NCBI GenBank assembly: GCA_964562925.1
Contig: CAZLVF010000006.1
Location: 1 to 63,721 of the forward strand
Source of the DNA: CAVXDP01 sp964562925
GTDB taxonomy: Archaea > Thermoproteota > Bathyarchaeia > 40CM-2-53-6 > CAVXDP01
DNA length: 63,721 nucleotides
Direction: 5' to 3'
The translations under genes and the position numbers were made by a program. This document shows, one piece after another, positions 44,175 to 52,547 of this stretch; the first letter of the stretch is position 1, and the number at the start of each line of letters is the position of its first letter. The notes under the pieces are model-generated. The model saw only the letters and a list, made by a program, of their open reading frames with translations, had not been told where the DNA came from and searched no databases.

Positions 44175-44615
44175 CTAGTTTTTCGACTTGAAGAAGAGCC
44201 ACTGGTTTTGTCGAAACTTAACTAGTTTATAGCCGCCTTTCAATATGCTTCCTTCGAGATCAAATTCTAAGACGTGGTCTTCCCGCTTCTTCAGGTTGTA
44301 TACGCCTTTATCCCATATCTCAACCGTTCCCGCCCCGTACTCGCCCTCAGGTATTCTTCCTTCAAAGGTTATGTATTCAACAGGGTGATCTTCAACCTCT
44401 ATCGCCAGCCTACGTACGTTAGGTATCGTAGGAGGCTCTTTTGGAACGGCCCAGCTTTTCAGTACGCCATTCATTTCCAAACGGAAGTCGTAGTGGAGGT
44501 GGGTTGCTTGATGCTTCTGAATGACAAACCTCTCTCCGCCAGTTTCGTTCGTCCCTCCTTTGGGCTCGGGCGTTGTCGAAAATTTCCTCTTCTTCCAGTA
44601 CTCCTCAAGCGACAT
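44175..44615 (-). CDS. Stand-alone LigD-type 3'-phosphoesterase
   Basis: A 146-residue protein made only of the phosphoesterase domain found in multi-domain bacterial LigD: FVIQKHQATHLHYDFRLEMNGVLKSWAVP and DHPVEYITFEGRIPEGEYGAGTVEIWDKG. The His and Asp metal ligands of HYDFRLE are present. In archaea and some bacteria this domain is separate from the ligase; it trims 3' phosphates or ribonucleotides at DNA breaks. The dinB gene follows after 39 nt. Confidence 0.9.
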   Translation of the reverse strand: MSLEEYWKKRKFSTTPEPKGGTNETGGERFVIQKHQATHLHYDFRLEMNGVLKSWAVPKEPPTIPNVRRLAIEVEDHPVEYITFEGRIPEGEYGAGTVEIWDKGVYNLKKREDHVLEFDLEGSILKGGYKLVKFRQNQWLFFKSKN

Positions 44616-44855
44616 AACATACTACGCTCAAAGATCCAGCAGGAAACAGGACATGGATTCTCAGCCGAAGGGATAAATCTATTCCGAGATCGATTGGCTC
44701 TGTCGGCTCAAGTGGCTGTCAAGGGCTGTTGCCTCTTTTCCTCCTATAACTCACATCCAGTATGGGTAGATGTTCTTCTAAGGGGGGGCATCCAAGGCCC
44801 ATAGGCAGAGGAGACCAGCTTCTGGCTTGACCTAAGTGGGCACTGTCCTTGAGCT

Positions 44856-45380
44856 CTAAGAGGCTCTTGTGCTCGATCGTTTTGTGCTGGCGGGTCGGTT
44901 CGAGTCATACAACGTGACTACGAGTTTCGAGACTCTCTGGCCGAGCTTCATGCAGAGTCTTAGGTCTCCCTTCTTTGGAGGGCCTACAGCTGCTACCCCG
45001 TAGTGTTGTCTTTCTGATCGTCCTTGGACTATCATCCCATGAATCAGCATCGATTCAATTATTGAGAGGAGGGTTGTCTCGGCTCCTGAGGCTGTTGCGC
45101 CTGAGCTTGTGAAGGCAGCTCCAACCTTCCCTTCAAGAGAACCATGTATTCTCACGGATTTGTCGATTAGAGCCTTGGTCTTCGCTGACATCTGGCCATA
45201 GTATGTTGGGGAGCCTATGATTATGCCGTGAGCCCCTCGTAGATCGGCGAGGTTGGCTCTGTCAACCCTCTTGAGATCGACCGAGACTTGTTTGATGCTT
45301 CTAGCTCCCTCGGCTACAGCATATGCCATCCTTCTAGTGTTTCCAGTTTTGGAATCATATAGGACAAGAACCTTTGGCAT
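44856..45380 (-). CDS. Flavodoxin/WrbA-like FMN protein
   Basis: A 174-residue flavodoxin fold. The FMN phosphate loop is VLYDSKTGNTRRMAYAVAEGA; IIIGSPTYYGQMSAKTKALID and FTSSGATASGAETTLLSI line the isoalloxazine. Length and motifs fit the WrbA/NAD(P)H:quinone oxidoreductase or general flavodoxin branch; the electron partner is unknown. Cytoplasmic. The C-terminus is serine- and arginine-rich and looks disordered. Confidence 0.85.
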   Translation of the reverse strand: MPKVLVLYDSKTGNTRRMAYAVAEGARSIKQVSVDLKRVDRANLADLRGAHGIIIGSPTYYGQMSAKTKALIDKSVRIHGSLEGKVGAAFTSSGATASGAETTLLSIIESMLIHGMIVQGRSERQHYGVAAVGPPKKGDLRLCMKLGQRVSKLVVTLYDSNRPASTKRSSTRAS

Positions 45381-45465
45381 AGCGGTCAGCTTTCCGGAGT
45401 GCTCCTTCTATCATGTGCTTTTATGAGGTCTACCCAGGCGATTCGATCGGGGCTTAGCTATCTGA

Positions 45466-46050
45466 TTATTGGCTAACATCGTCGAAACCTATGAGAACCG
45501 TTCCGAAGACGCCTTCCCGGGTTTCGAATTCAAACCAGCCTTTTATGACTTGGTCGCTCTCGCCGCAAGGTTCGCCGAGAACTAGGTTCGTAAAGATGGA
45601 TTCCTTCGATGTTTCTGTACTTGTTGGCGTGTGGACTATCACGAGTTGGTCAAGTTCAGTCTTCCCTTTGGGTAGCTTCTTCCTGAAGACAGCGAAGTTG
45701 TCCCAGAGAAAGACGTTGTCCTTCGATTCTCTTAGAGCTTCGAGCCTCTCGCTCTCGTAGAGTTCTTCTCCTACTAGGTCGTCTTTGTACATCATCCTCA
45801 TACGAGGCAATGGAAGATACTTGAACTCTCCCCCCTTGGTAACTATTGCTAGCGTATGCCTTCTTGAGATGGCGTCTCTAGCAGCCCTGTTATAGGTTCT
45901 GCACATTCCCATGAACTTCTTCTCCTCGTTCCTACTCTCAATTTCCAACAGCGATCTCTTCTCAGCATCATCAAGAATCTTAAGCCGTACCACGCCATCG
46001 AGCTTTCCGAAGAAATCCAACGCCTTCCCCAAGCATCTCACCAGAGCCAA
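45466..46050 (-). CDS. Unknown archaeal protein divergent from the SMC5/6-like operon
   Basis: A 194-residue cytoplasmic protein rich in charged residues, with alternating strands (LAIVTKGGEFKYLPLP, QLVIVHTPTST, FGTVLIGFDDVSQ). Two cysteines (GMCRTYN and EPCGESD) may be relevant. I do not recognise a family. The start is ATG (MALVRCLG). It shares the 149-nt intergenic region with the SMC5/6-like operon, so the two may be co-regulated, but nothing in its sequence indicates a role in chromosome biology. Confidence 0.55.
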   Translation of the reverse strand: MALVRCLGKALDFFGKLDGVVRLKILDDAEKRSLLEIESRNEEKKFMGMCRTYNRAARDAISRRHTLAIVTKGGEFKYLPLPRMRMMYKDDLVGEELYESERLEALRESKDNVFLWDNFAVFRKKLPKGKTELDQLVIVHTPTSTETSKESIFTNLVLGEPCGESDQVIKGWFEFETREGVFGTVLIGFDDVSQ

Positions 46051-46199
46051 ACCACTACATTACTTTGCATCAGGCCTTGAAAGAGCTTACGGCTAGGGCC
46101 AGCAGGCTATCAGTGACAGCATCGACTTCCTTAGTGGATAGCGCTTGGTTTTTTACTATGCGTTAACTTCGTAACCGTATTGCCGGTAGCAGATAGCGA

Positions 46200-48140
46200 A
46201 TGATAAAAGGCATCACCCTTCAGAACTTCATGTCTTACGACCACGCGTATGTACCACTGGAGCAGGGGCTAAACCTTATCTGCGGCCCCAACGGCGCCGG
46301 CAAATCCTCTATACTCTTGGCCATATCGGTTGTTCTAGGCCAAACCTACACCGAACGCGCTAGGAGACTGAGCGACCTCATCAGACGAGGCCAAGACCAA
46401 GCTAGAATAACGATACAATTCGACAACACACCGAAGCAGGGACGCAGACCCTTCTCCCAGTATCATATGGATACGGTGAGTGTAACAAGGGTTCTGAAAC
46501 GCACAGGCGACTACATGTATCTGATCCAGAATCGCCCCGCGTCGAAGACTACCGTACTTGAAGCGCTTAACAGGCTTGGACTGAACCCGGACAATATGTT
46601 GGTCATAATGCACCAGTTGATGGTTGGAAGGTTTAGCTCCATATCCGCTCAAGAAAAGCTTCGGATGCTTGAAGAAGTCGTCGGCTTCGAATCGTATCGA
46701 ACCGACGTGCTTGAGGGACAGCATCGGTTAGGGCAGGCTTCAAGCGAAGAAGAAAACCTCGTGAATATCCTCCGGTCCACACAAGAGACCTACGATTATT
46801 GGAAGAGAGAGTACGCCAAGTATCAAAGAAAGAAAGAGCTCCAGTCAAGACTCGATGAGCTACAGAGAGAACTTCTCTGGGCAAAAGTCGAGAAGAAGGA
46901 AGGAGCGCTATCCAAACTCGAAGATAGAATCAACCGTCTGAAACGTTCACTCGAAACTACCGGTCTGAAGGCTTCCGAGGCGAAGGATGAGAGAGAAAAG
47001 CACAGTCAAGAATTGGCCTCAAGCAGGAAGAGGATGAAATCACTGCGGGACGATCAGTTGGCGGAGACTCGAAACGTTGCGATACATGAGACAAACCTCG
47101 AATGGATCTCAAAGCTAACTATATCCAACCTAGCTGAAAACCGACCTAGTCATCTGGATGAAAACTCGACACAAGTAGTTGACGGCCCGGAAACGATCGT
47201 AGACGATGCGCGTCGACTGGAAGAGCTTCAAAAACTGAAAGAATCCAATCGAAGACTTGAGTCGATCACGGCAGACATAGCTAAACTCGCAGATCAAATA
47301 GACCAGGATCTCGCATCCGTCGTAGACTCCAGCGTTAGATCTGAGGTCGAGTCTTTCAAGATCGGACTGCTCAAAGAGCAGATCGAGCATTTAGAAGCTG
47401 AGAGGATTGCAGCACTTGAGGAGCTGGAACCTCTCAGAACTGAGGCTGAGAAGCTTGGTTCTAGAATCAAGACATCACGAAGAAACTTGGATATAGTGGC
47501 TGAGATCAACACGGTCCAGGAGCAACTCAAGCCATATGCCAACGTTTCCGAAGATGTGGAGAAGATGTTTACGTCCTACACCGGGATGCTTGAAGACCTG
47601 AAGGAGAAGGCTGAGCTTGTCAAGAGGAATAAGCAAGAAGTCCAGGAAGAGTTGAACAAGCGCCTAGAAAAATGGAGGGAGGTAATCGAACAGTTCTTCG
47701 ACCAGCTAAGCGAGAGATATAGCGATCTCCTAGCTGAGGTTGGAGGAAGTGGAGCCGTCAGGCTGACCAACGGGCACGATATCGAGAAAGCTGGCATCGA
47801 TCTTCTGGTGGGCTTCAAGGGTAGCGGTCCGATGCCTCTGGACTCTTTTACTCAGAGCGGAGGTGAACGGAGCGTGGCCCTCATGGCGTTCCTGCTTGCA
47901 CTTCAACAGTACGTGACCTGTCCCTTCCGTGGAATCGACGAGTTCGATGTTCATATGGATCCAAGGAATAGGGAGGCTGTCTCAAGGCTGATCGTCTCAA
48001 GCTTCGCGGGAACAAGAAACGGGCAGTATGTAGCTATCACTCCAAGCCAAGTCGTAATCAAGGATAGTGACGTACACGTTATAGTCGTACAGAATATTGA
48101 AGGCCGGTCCATAGTCAGCGAGGTGAGGCGGAATGATTGA
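46200..48140 (+). CDS. SMC5/SMC6-like ATPase, short-armed
   Basis: A 646-residue SMC-type ABC ATPase. Walker A is GPNGAGKS (29-36), followed by SILLAISVVLGQ. Long coiled coils run from about 190 to 285 and 345 to 515. The signature is TQSGGERSV (551-559) and Walker B is PFRGIDEFDVHMDPRNRE with D580-E581. QSGGERSV followed by TCPFR is the Smc5 wording, while DEFDVHMD is that of Smc6. The arms are about half the usual length. The break near 290-345 has neither a recognisable SMC hinge nor the CxxC zinc hook of Rad50, so dimerisation must differ or use a minimal hinge. It overlaps the next gene by 8 nt. By context it is the motor of a complex with the two following proteins. A coalescin- or Rad50-type relative is the alternative. 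Confidence 0.8.
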   Translation: MIKGITLQNFMSYDHAYVPLEQGLNLICGPNGAGKSSILLAISVVLGQTYTERARRLSDLIRRGQDQARITIQFDNTPKQGRRPFSQYHMDTVSVTRVLKRTGDYMYLIQNRPASKTTVLEALNRLGLNPDNMLVIMHQLMVGRFSSISAQEKLRMLEEVVGFESYRTDVLEGQHRLGQASSEEENLVNILRSTQETYDYWKREYAKYQRKKELQSRLDELQRELLWAKVEKKEGALSKLEDRINRLKRSLETTGLKASEAKDEREKHSQELASSRKRMKSLRDDQLAETRNVAIHETNLEWISKLTISNLAENRPSHLDENSTQVVDGPETIVDDARRLEELQKLKESNRRLESITADIAKLADQIDQDLASVVDSSVRSEVESFKIGLLKEQIEHLEAERIAALEELEPLRTEAEKLGSRIKTSRRNLDIVAEINTVQEQLKPYANVSEDVEKMFTSYTGMLEDLKEKAELVKRNKQEVQEELNKRLEKWREVIEQFFDQLSERYSDLLAEVGGSGAVRLTNGHDIEKAGIDLLVGFKGSGPMPLDSFTQSGGERSVALMAFLLALQQYVTCPFRGIDEFDVHMDPRNREAVSRLIVSSFAGTRNGQYVAITPSQVVIKDSDVHVIVVQNIEGRSIVSEVRRND

Positions 48141-48936
48141 AGAAGGGAACGCGCGGAGCGGGGTCTACCTAGCCTCAGGCAGAACAGAGGTCAGGGAGGT
48201 CTTAGAGACATGCGAAGCGATTCAGAAGAGGAAGTTCAATCCATTTCTATTAGATGTGGAACGTGCAGTAGCGACCCTGAGAAAGTACTTTTCCCGTTGG
48301 AAAACGTTCAACGACCATTGCCTCGACGCTCGAACCCTCAACAGCCTCACTGAAGTCGTCAGACTTCAGAATAGCCAGCTGAGATATCAGTCGAGTACGC
48401 TCTACACTGACCCGAAGCTCCTCTCTGATAAACTCAGATCTCTCTCGGTCGAGGGTCTCGCCCGGATCTTCCTGAAGAGCTGGCATCCCATAGTTGAGCT
48501 TGAGCAGCTTGCGACGACTACGGTTAAGGAAGCGCTCCACTATTGGGACACATTGCTCCCCTTTGATGTTAGACGGAAGAGGCTGGAGGCTCGCGAGGCG
48601 TGTTCGCCTTTAGCACTTGACTTGGAGAGTCTGGAGAGTATGGGTATCACCGCTGAGCAGACGTTCTCCGAATCGCTTGAGAAGTTCTGGATGGAGATGA
48701 GGCGACATGCTGAGCAAAGCGGGAAGCTCAGCTACTGGGAGTTTGTGAAGCGTGATAGCTTTGAAGAGACAGCCGCAAGAGCCTATTTCGTCAGTTTTCT
48801 GGTCACTTATGGTTATGCGACTTTGGAGAAACGTGAAAAAGACCTGTTTCTCACACCTCACACCCGAAGGGTGAGGCTCGACCTCGGGAGACTCGTAAGC
48901 TTCCCAATTAGCCTCAAGCCTGGGGAAAGAAGGTAG
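48133..48936 (+). CDS. Nse4-like kleisin
   Basis: A 267-residue, mostly helical protein. The C-terminal part LSYWEFVKRDSFEETAARAYFVSFLVTYGYA (199-229) matches the Nse4 C-terminal winged helix, whose hallmark is FxFVxxPxSFxxTVENLFYxSFLxRDG followed by a strand and a short proline end (here DLFLTP). The N-terminal 100 residues (helices with YFSRWKTFNDHCLDARTL) could be the neck-binding helical domain of a kleisin. It has a strong ribosome binding site, AGGTGAGG, just before the ATG and overlaps the SMC-like gene. I infer that it links the ATPase heads and binds the next protein. Based on sequence pattern, not on an alignment run. Confidence 0.65.
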   Translation: MIEEGNARSGVYLASGRTEVREVLETCEAIQKRKFNPFLLDVERAVATLRKYFSRWKTFNDHCLDARTLNSLTEVVRLQNSQLRYQSSTLYTDPKLLSDKLRSLSVEGLARIFLKSWHPIVELEQLATTTVKEALHYWDTLLPFDVRRKRLEAREACSPLALDLESLESMGITAEQTFSESLEKFWMEMRRHAEQSGKLSYWEFVKRDSFEETAARAYFVSFLVTYGYATLEKREKDLFLTPHTRRVRLDLGRLVSFPISLKPGERR

Positions 48937-48954
48937 AGACTTAGGAGAACAAGG

Positions 48955-49572
48955 TTGACTCAGCAGAGCGAATCCAACCCACACTTCTACGCTGAGAAGC
49001 TCAAGCGGGCAGCTCATCTACTGTTCTTTAAGCGAGGAAAGGTTCCAGGTGCTAGAGAATGGGAACTGAAAGCGAGACTAGGAAAGAACTACGAAGAGAT
49101 CCTAACCGACTTGAACAGGGTTCTAGAAGATCTTGACCTCGAAGTGAAGAGAGCCAGAGATGAAGCCTCTTACAGAGCACCTGATCCCTTATCGGTCGAT
49201 GAAGAATCTGAGGATCGATTTCTTATCCGATTGAAGAGTGAGATGACCCTAACTGAATCTAGGCTCTGCGGCTGGAGGATTGACAACCTCGCGGCTCTTA
49301 CGATGGCTATAGCCTACGTGATATCTAAGCAGGGAAAGGCTCCGAGGGCTGAGGTTGAGCAGGATCTCTCGTACAAGTTTGGAAGATGGCGATCGATGAA
49401 CCTTACTGACATCTTCATCAGGACAGGATACCTGAGGGAGGACGAGGAAGGTCTTCTGAGATTGGGTTGGAGAACAAAATCAGAGGTGGATCTGAGAGCT
49501 TTGATGACTCTTCTTCTGGAGGCCAAACCAGAACAACCTCCACCGGAGTCTCAGACAATTGGGAATGATTGA
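48955..49572 (+). CDS. Nse3/MAGE-like tandem winged-helix (KITE) protein
   Basis: A 205-residue protein starting at TTG with AGGAG 10 nt upstream. Two winged-helix units are inferred. The first (about 10-90) is YAEKLKRAAHLLFFKRGKVPGAREWELKARLGKNYEEIL. The second (about 110-200) is LAALTMAIAYVISKQGKAPRAEVEQDLSYKFGRWRS, then LTDIFIRTGYLREDEEGLLRLGWRTKSEVDL. The second follows the MAGE homology pattern: LLMxILxxIxxxG, a short loop, LxxxFVxxxYLE, then LWGPRAxxE. Such KITE proteins bind kleisins in Smc5/6 and in ScpAB-type complexes. It lies 18 nt behind the kleisin-like gene. Confidence 0.62.
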   Translation: MTQQSESNPHFYAEKLKRAAHLLFFKRGKVPGAREWELKARLGKNYEEILTDLNRVLEDLDLEVKRARDEASYRAPDPLSVDEESEDRFLIRLKSEMTLTESRLCGWRIDNLAALTMAIAYVISKQGKAPRAEVEQDLSYKFGRWRSMNLTDIFIRTGYLREDEEGLLRLGWRTKSEVDLRALMTLLLEAKPEQPPPESQTIGND

Positions 49573-49755
49573 TGCCGTCTTCGTCTCCACTATGGTCAAG
49601 TAATTTGCAAACATAGATCTTGAACCTGTCATTTTCAAGGCTAGTAGTCCAGCTATTTTGTACACTCTAGATGCCATACGATACGCGATCAACCCATACG
49701 GTTTATTCGTTGATTTAGCGTACAACATAGCTGCGCCCTCTGAGTGAGTTAGCAG

Positions 49756-50877
49756 ATGAGAGTGGCAATCATACACCCACACCTCTTCGTAAGGGGCGGA
49801 GGTGAACGTTTGACGAAGATTCTTGCTACGGGTTTGGAGATGATGGGGGACGAGGTCTCGATAACCACGCACTCACTGGAAGGAGGCTTCCCTGAGTTGA
49901 ATGAGGTGAGAAAGAAGTACTTCTTCAAAACTTCCTCTACCCCATTGAAGAGCGCCATCCTGAAGAATCTGGCTGGGATAGCCCTATCGATTAAGGAGAC
50001 GATTAGACGATTCGATCCGCATGTGGTTGTGGCCATGACGGAAGATGTTGTGAACCTTGCCTTTGTCAAACTTGTTAAAAGGAAACTCAGGACGATACAA
50101 TATGTTCACTTTCCCATCGAAGAAGAATCGGGCTTTTCAAACCTCTACACAGACTACTGCAGGTTTCCTAGCTGGTTTAACAAGAGGTTCCTATGGGCTG
50201 CGGACTTCATTTCATGCAATTCGAGATACACGCAAGCAGCTATTGATAGAGTCTGGAAAAAGGCTGCCGATGTAATTTATCCAGGGATCGATTATCCATT
50301 CACGGTGAAGCCTGACAATATCGGCAGAGATCGTGAGAATATTGTGCTGTGCGCTGGAAGGTTTACCAAACTGAAGAGACAAGACTTTCTGGTGAGAGCG
50401 TTTCGAAGAGTGAGAGAGAAGGTTAGAGATGCCAGGTTGATTCTTGCAGGCTATCCGGACGGGCGTCACAGCTGCTTCTTGAAAAATTTAGTAAACCCTG
50501 GAGAAGAGGCTGTTGAGATACATCTCAACCCCTCCGATCATGAATTGATTCAGTTGTATCGTAGTGCTAAGGTCTATTGTCACCCTAGGATCGCTGAGCA
50601 CTTTGGCTTGACGCCTCTCGAGGCTATGAGTCAAGGCGCACCAGTTGTAGCTTATGATCTTGGAGGGGTACGAGAGACAGTCGTCGATGGAGAGACAGGC
50701 TACCTAGCTCAAAACGATGAAGAGTTTACGAGGTACATATCCAAGGTGTTACGATCAGGGCACAGTGAATGGATAGAAATGCAAAGTAAGGCTGTAGAGA
50801 GAGCACTGCTGTTCTCACCGGATCTTTTCATTGCGAGGTTCAGGGCGCTTGCAATGTCTGGTATCGGGCCATGCTAG
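49756..50877 (+). CDS. Glycosyltransferase family 4 (group 1)
   Basis: A 373-residue GT-B glycosyltransferase. N-terminal VAIIHPHLFVRGGGERLTKILATGL is the acceptor-side loop, and CHPRIAEHFGLTPLEAMSQGAPVVAYDLGGVRETV carries the family's EX7E-type nucleotide-sugar motif (E595-like Glu in AEHFG and PLEAM). It transfers a sugar from an NDP-donor, probably in glycan or lipid-linked oligosaccharide assembly at the cytoplasmic face. The next glycosyltransferase starts 7 nt before its stop. Starts with ATG. Confidence 0.88.
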   Translation: MRVAIIHPHLFVRGGGERLTKILATGLEMMGDEVSITTHSLEGGFPELNEVRKKYFFKTSSTPLKSAILKNLAGIALSIKETIRRFDPHVVVAMTEDVVNLAFVKLVKRKLRTIQYVHFPIEEESGFSNLYTDYCRFPSWFNKRFLWAADFISCNSRYTQAAIDRVWKKAADVIYPGIDYPFTVKPDNIGRDRENIVLCAGRFTKLKRQDFLVRAFRRVREKVRDARLILAGYPDGRHSCFLKNLVNPGEEAVEIHLNPSDHELIQLYRSAKVYCHPRIAEHFGLTPLEAMSQGAPVVAYDLGGVRETVVDGETGYLAQNDEEFTRYISKVLRSGHSEWIEMQSKAVERALLFSPDLFIARFRALAMSGIGPC

Positions 50878-52025
50878 AGGTATGTTTCGTATCGACATAT
50901 CCTCCAATGCAGTGTGGGATCGCAAACTACACGCACGGTCTAGTTCACGCTCTCATTAACAGCAGAAAAGTTCGAGCTATCGTCATAACGGAGAGAACCG
51001 GAGAACCCCCGGTTCGCGGGAACACCCTATGCATTCCAAGCTTCAATAGAAGCGAGGACTACGTCGAGGATATCCTACATTCGATAGTCGAAACTCGGCC
51101 AGACATCGTTCACATCCAACATGACTACACTCTCTATGGATTAAGTGATCGTTTTTTCAATCTTCTCAAAAGGATTGGGTTGAATCTTGTTGTCACTATG
51201 CATGAGGTTCACACTCCAGCGACGATTGAAAAAATCGGTTACGGCGTTGAAAACTTGGCTAGGAACCATGCGGAACTTGGCAAACTCGTCACAAAGATTG
51301 TCACTCACTCAGACACTATGAAAAGGTGGCTGGTAGAATATGGTGTCGAGGCCCGTAAGGTGGAAGTCATACCACACGGGACAACTGTACTGCCAAGAGT
51401 TAACAGAGCCCAAGCGAAGAGAGCGGTTGGCTTTTCGGAAAAGGATAGGGTAATCCTCTCTTTAGGTTTCATCAGACGATTCAAGAACGATCGTCTCTTG
51501 ATAGAGGCTCTGCCAGAGGTGCTCAAAGAGGTTCCAAACTCACACCTCCTCCTTGTCGGTGGCCTCCATCCATACTCCTCACCCAAAGATGTGGAAGAGG
51601 CACAAACGCGTAGATCCATGGTCCACAGACTAGGGTTGGATCGCCATGTAAGGTTCGTAGAGCGATACGTAAATGAGAGAGAGATGCACGGTATCCTCGG
51701 CTGTGCTGACGTTCTCGTCTACCTGCATGACAAGCCGTACGTCGAGGTTAGTGGTGCAGTTCACCTTGGCATAGGCGCGGGTAAACCTATAGTCGCCACG
51801 TCGGTCACTAGGTTCGAGGAGGTTCAGAAAATTTCGCCCGAGACGGTTCTGACCCCAGGCAACACTCGGCTGCTAGCCGAGATCCTATCAAGAGTATTGA
51901 CCGACAACAATTTCGCTAGTGATCTGGCAAGGCGTACGAAGGCCTACGCCCGTCAGACCAGTTGGAACGAGGTTGCAGAACATCATTACCTAATGTACCG
52001 AGAGATGCAAGGCCATGCCAACTAA
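50871..52025 (+). CDS. Glycosyltransferase family 4 (group 1)
   Basis: A 384-residue GT-B glycosyltransferase of GT4 type. The N-terminus reads VCFVSTYPPMQCGIANYTHGLVHAL; the donor half has VILSLGFIRRFKNDRLLIEALPEVLKEVPNSHLLLVGG and VLVYLHDKPYVEVSGAVHLGIGAGKPIVAT. It resembles mannosyltransferases acting on lipid-linked glycans, but the donor cannot be assigned. Translationally coupled to the preceding glycosyltransferase. Confidence 0.85.
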   Translation: MLEVCFVSTYPPMQCGIANYTHGLVHALINSRKVRAIVITERTGEPPVRGNTLCIPSFNRSEDYVEDILHSIVETRPDIVHIQHDYTLYGLSDRFFNLLKRIGLNLVVTMHEVHTPATIEKIGYGVENLARNHAELGKLVTKIVTHSDTMKRWLVEYGVEARKVEVIPHGTTVLPRVNRAQAKRAVGFSEKDRVILSLGFIRRFKNDRLLIEALPEVLKEVPNSHLLLVGGLHPYSSPKDVEEAQTRRSMVHRLGLDRHVRFVERYVNEREMHGILGCADVLVYLHDKPYVEVSGAVHLGIGAGKPIVATSVTRFEEVQKISPETVLTPGNTRLLAEILSRVLTDNNFASDLARRTKAYARQTSWNEVAEHHYLMYREMQGHAN

Positions 52026-52234
52026 ACTGTGCTGATTAACCCCGGATTTATGTTCGGATATGACCCGCTTTCGAGAGCGCAAATGTTACCCTCAATAAAG
52101 CGAAAGGCTATCCCGAGGTTTTCCATGCAAGAGGGGTAAGAGCTTCAGCATCGACCTGAGAACTCCGTATACAAACAAAACATTCAAGATGGACCGCAAA
52201 GATCTCATTGACGTTAAGGAGAGTCATAGCCGCT

Positions 52235-52366
52235 ATGAGAAAGATACATTGGACAAGCCGTCGTAACAGGGAAAGATCTCTTCGGTGCGAAGTCTGTGGA
52301 ACGAGGGTATGGAAGTGGAATCTCCGTAGGCATAAGAGGAAAGTCCATCCAGAAGAGAAAAAGTAG
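52235..52366 (+). CDS. Tiny C2H2 zinc-finger protein
   Basis: A 43-residue protein with CEVCGTRVWKWNLRRHKRKVH: C18-x2-C21-x11-H33-x4-H38, a classical C2H2 finger spacing, between basic flanks (RKIHWTSRRNRERS and PEEKK). An aromatic and Leu-rich helix precedes the first His as in DNA-binding fingers. GGAG lies about 15 nt upstream of the ATG. Probably a DNA- or RNA-binding microprotein. Confidence 0.55.
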   Translation: MRKIHWTSRRNRERSLRCEVCGTRVWKWNLRRHKRKVHPEEKK

Positions 52367-52547
52367 ACCGAACGATAAGCACAATCAAAAGCGCCGCCTA
52401 CTCTCGACATCTAGTAAGCCGAGATGAATCAACTCTCGCGATCCCTAACTGATCTGCTTTTTCTATTACTCGCCTAACCTTACTCGGTTTATTGCTTTGT
52501 CTATTGTTAGCCAATAGAAGCGTAATCGTCGGTGAGGCTAGACCGCT

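Noticed and set aside
46200..48140. Annotation as Rad50
   Set aside because: No CxxC zinc hook, no Mre11, HerA or NurA neighbour, and the signature and Walker B wording is that of Smc5/Smc6.
49480..49872. 130-codon frame on the minus strand across the intergenic gap before the first glycosyltransferase
   Set aside because: It overlaps two well-supported genes on the other strand and shows no family pattern.
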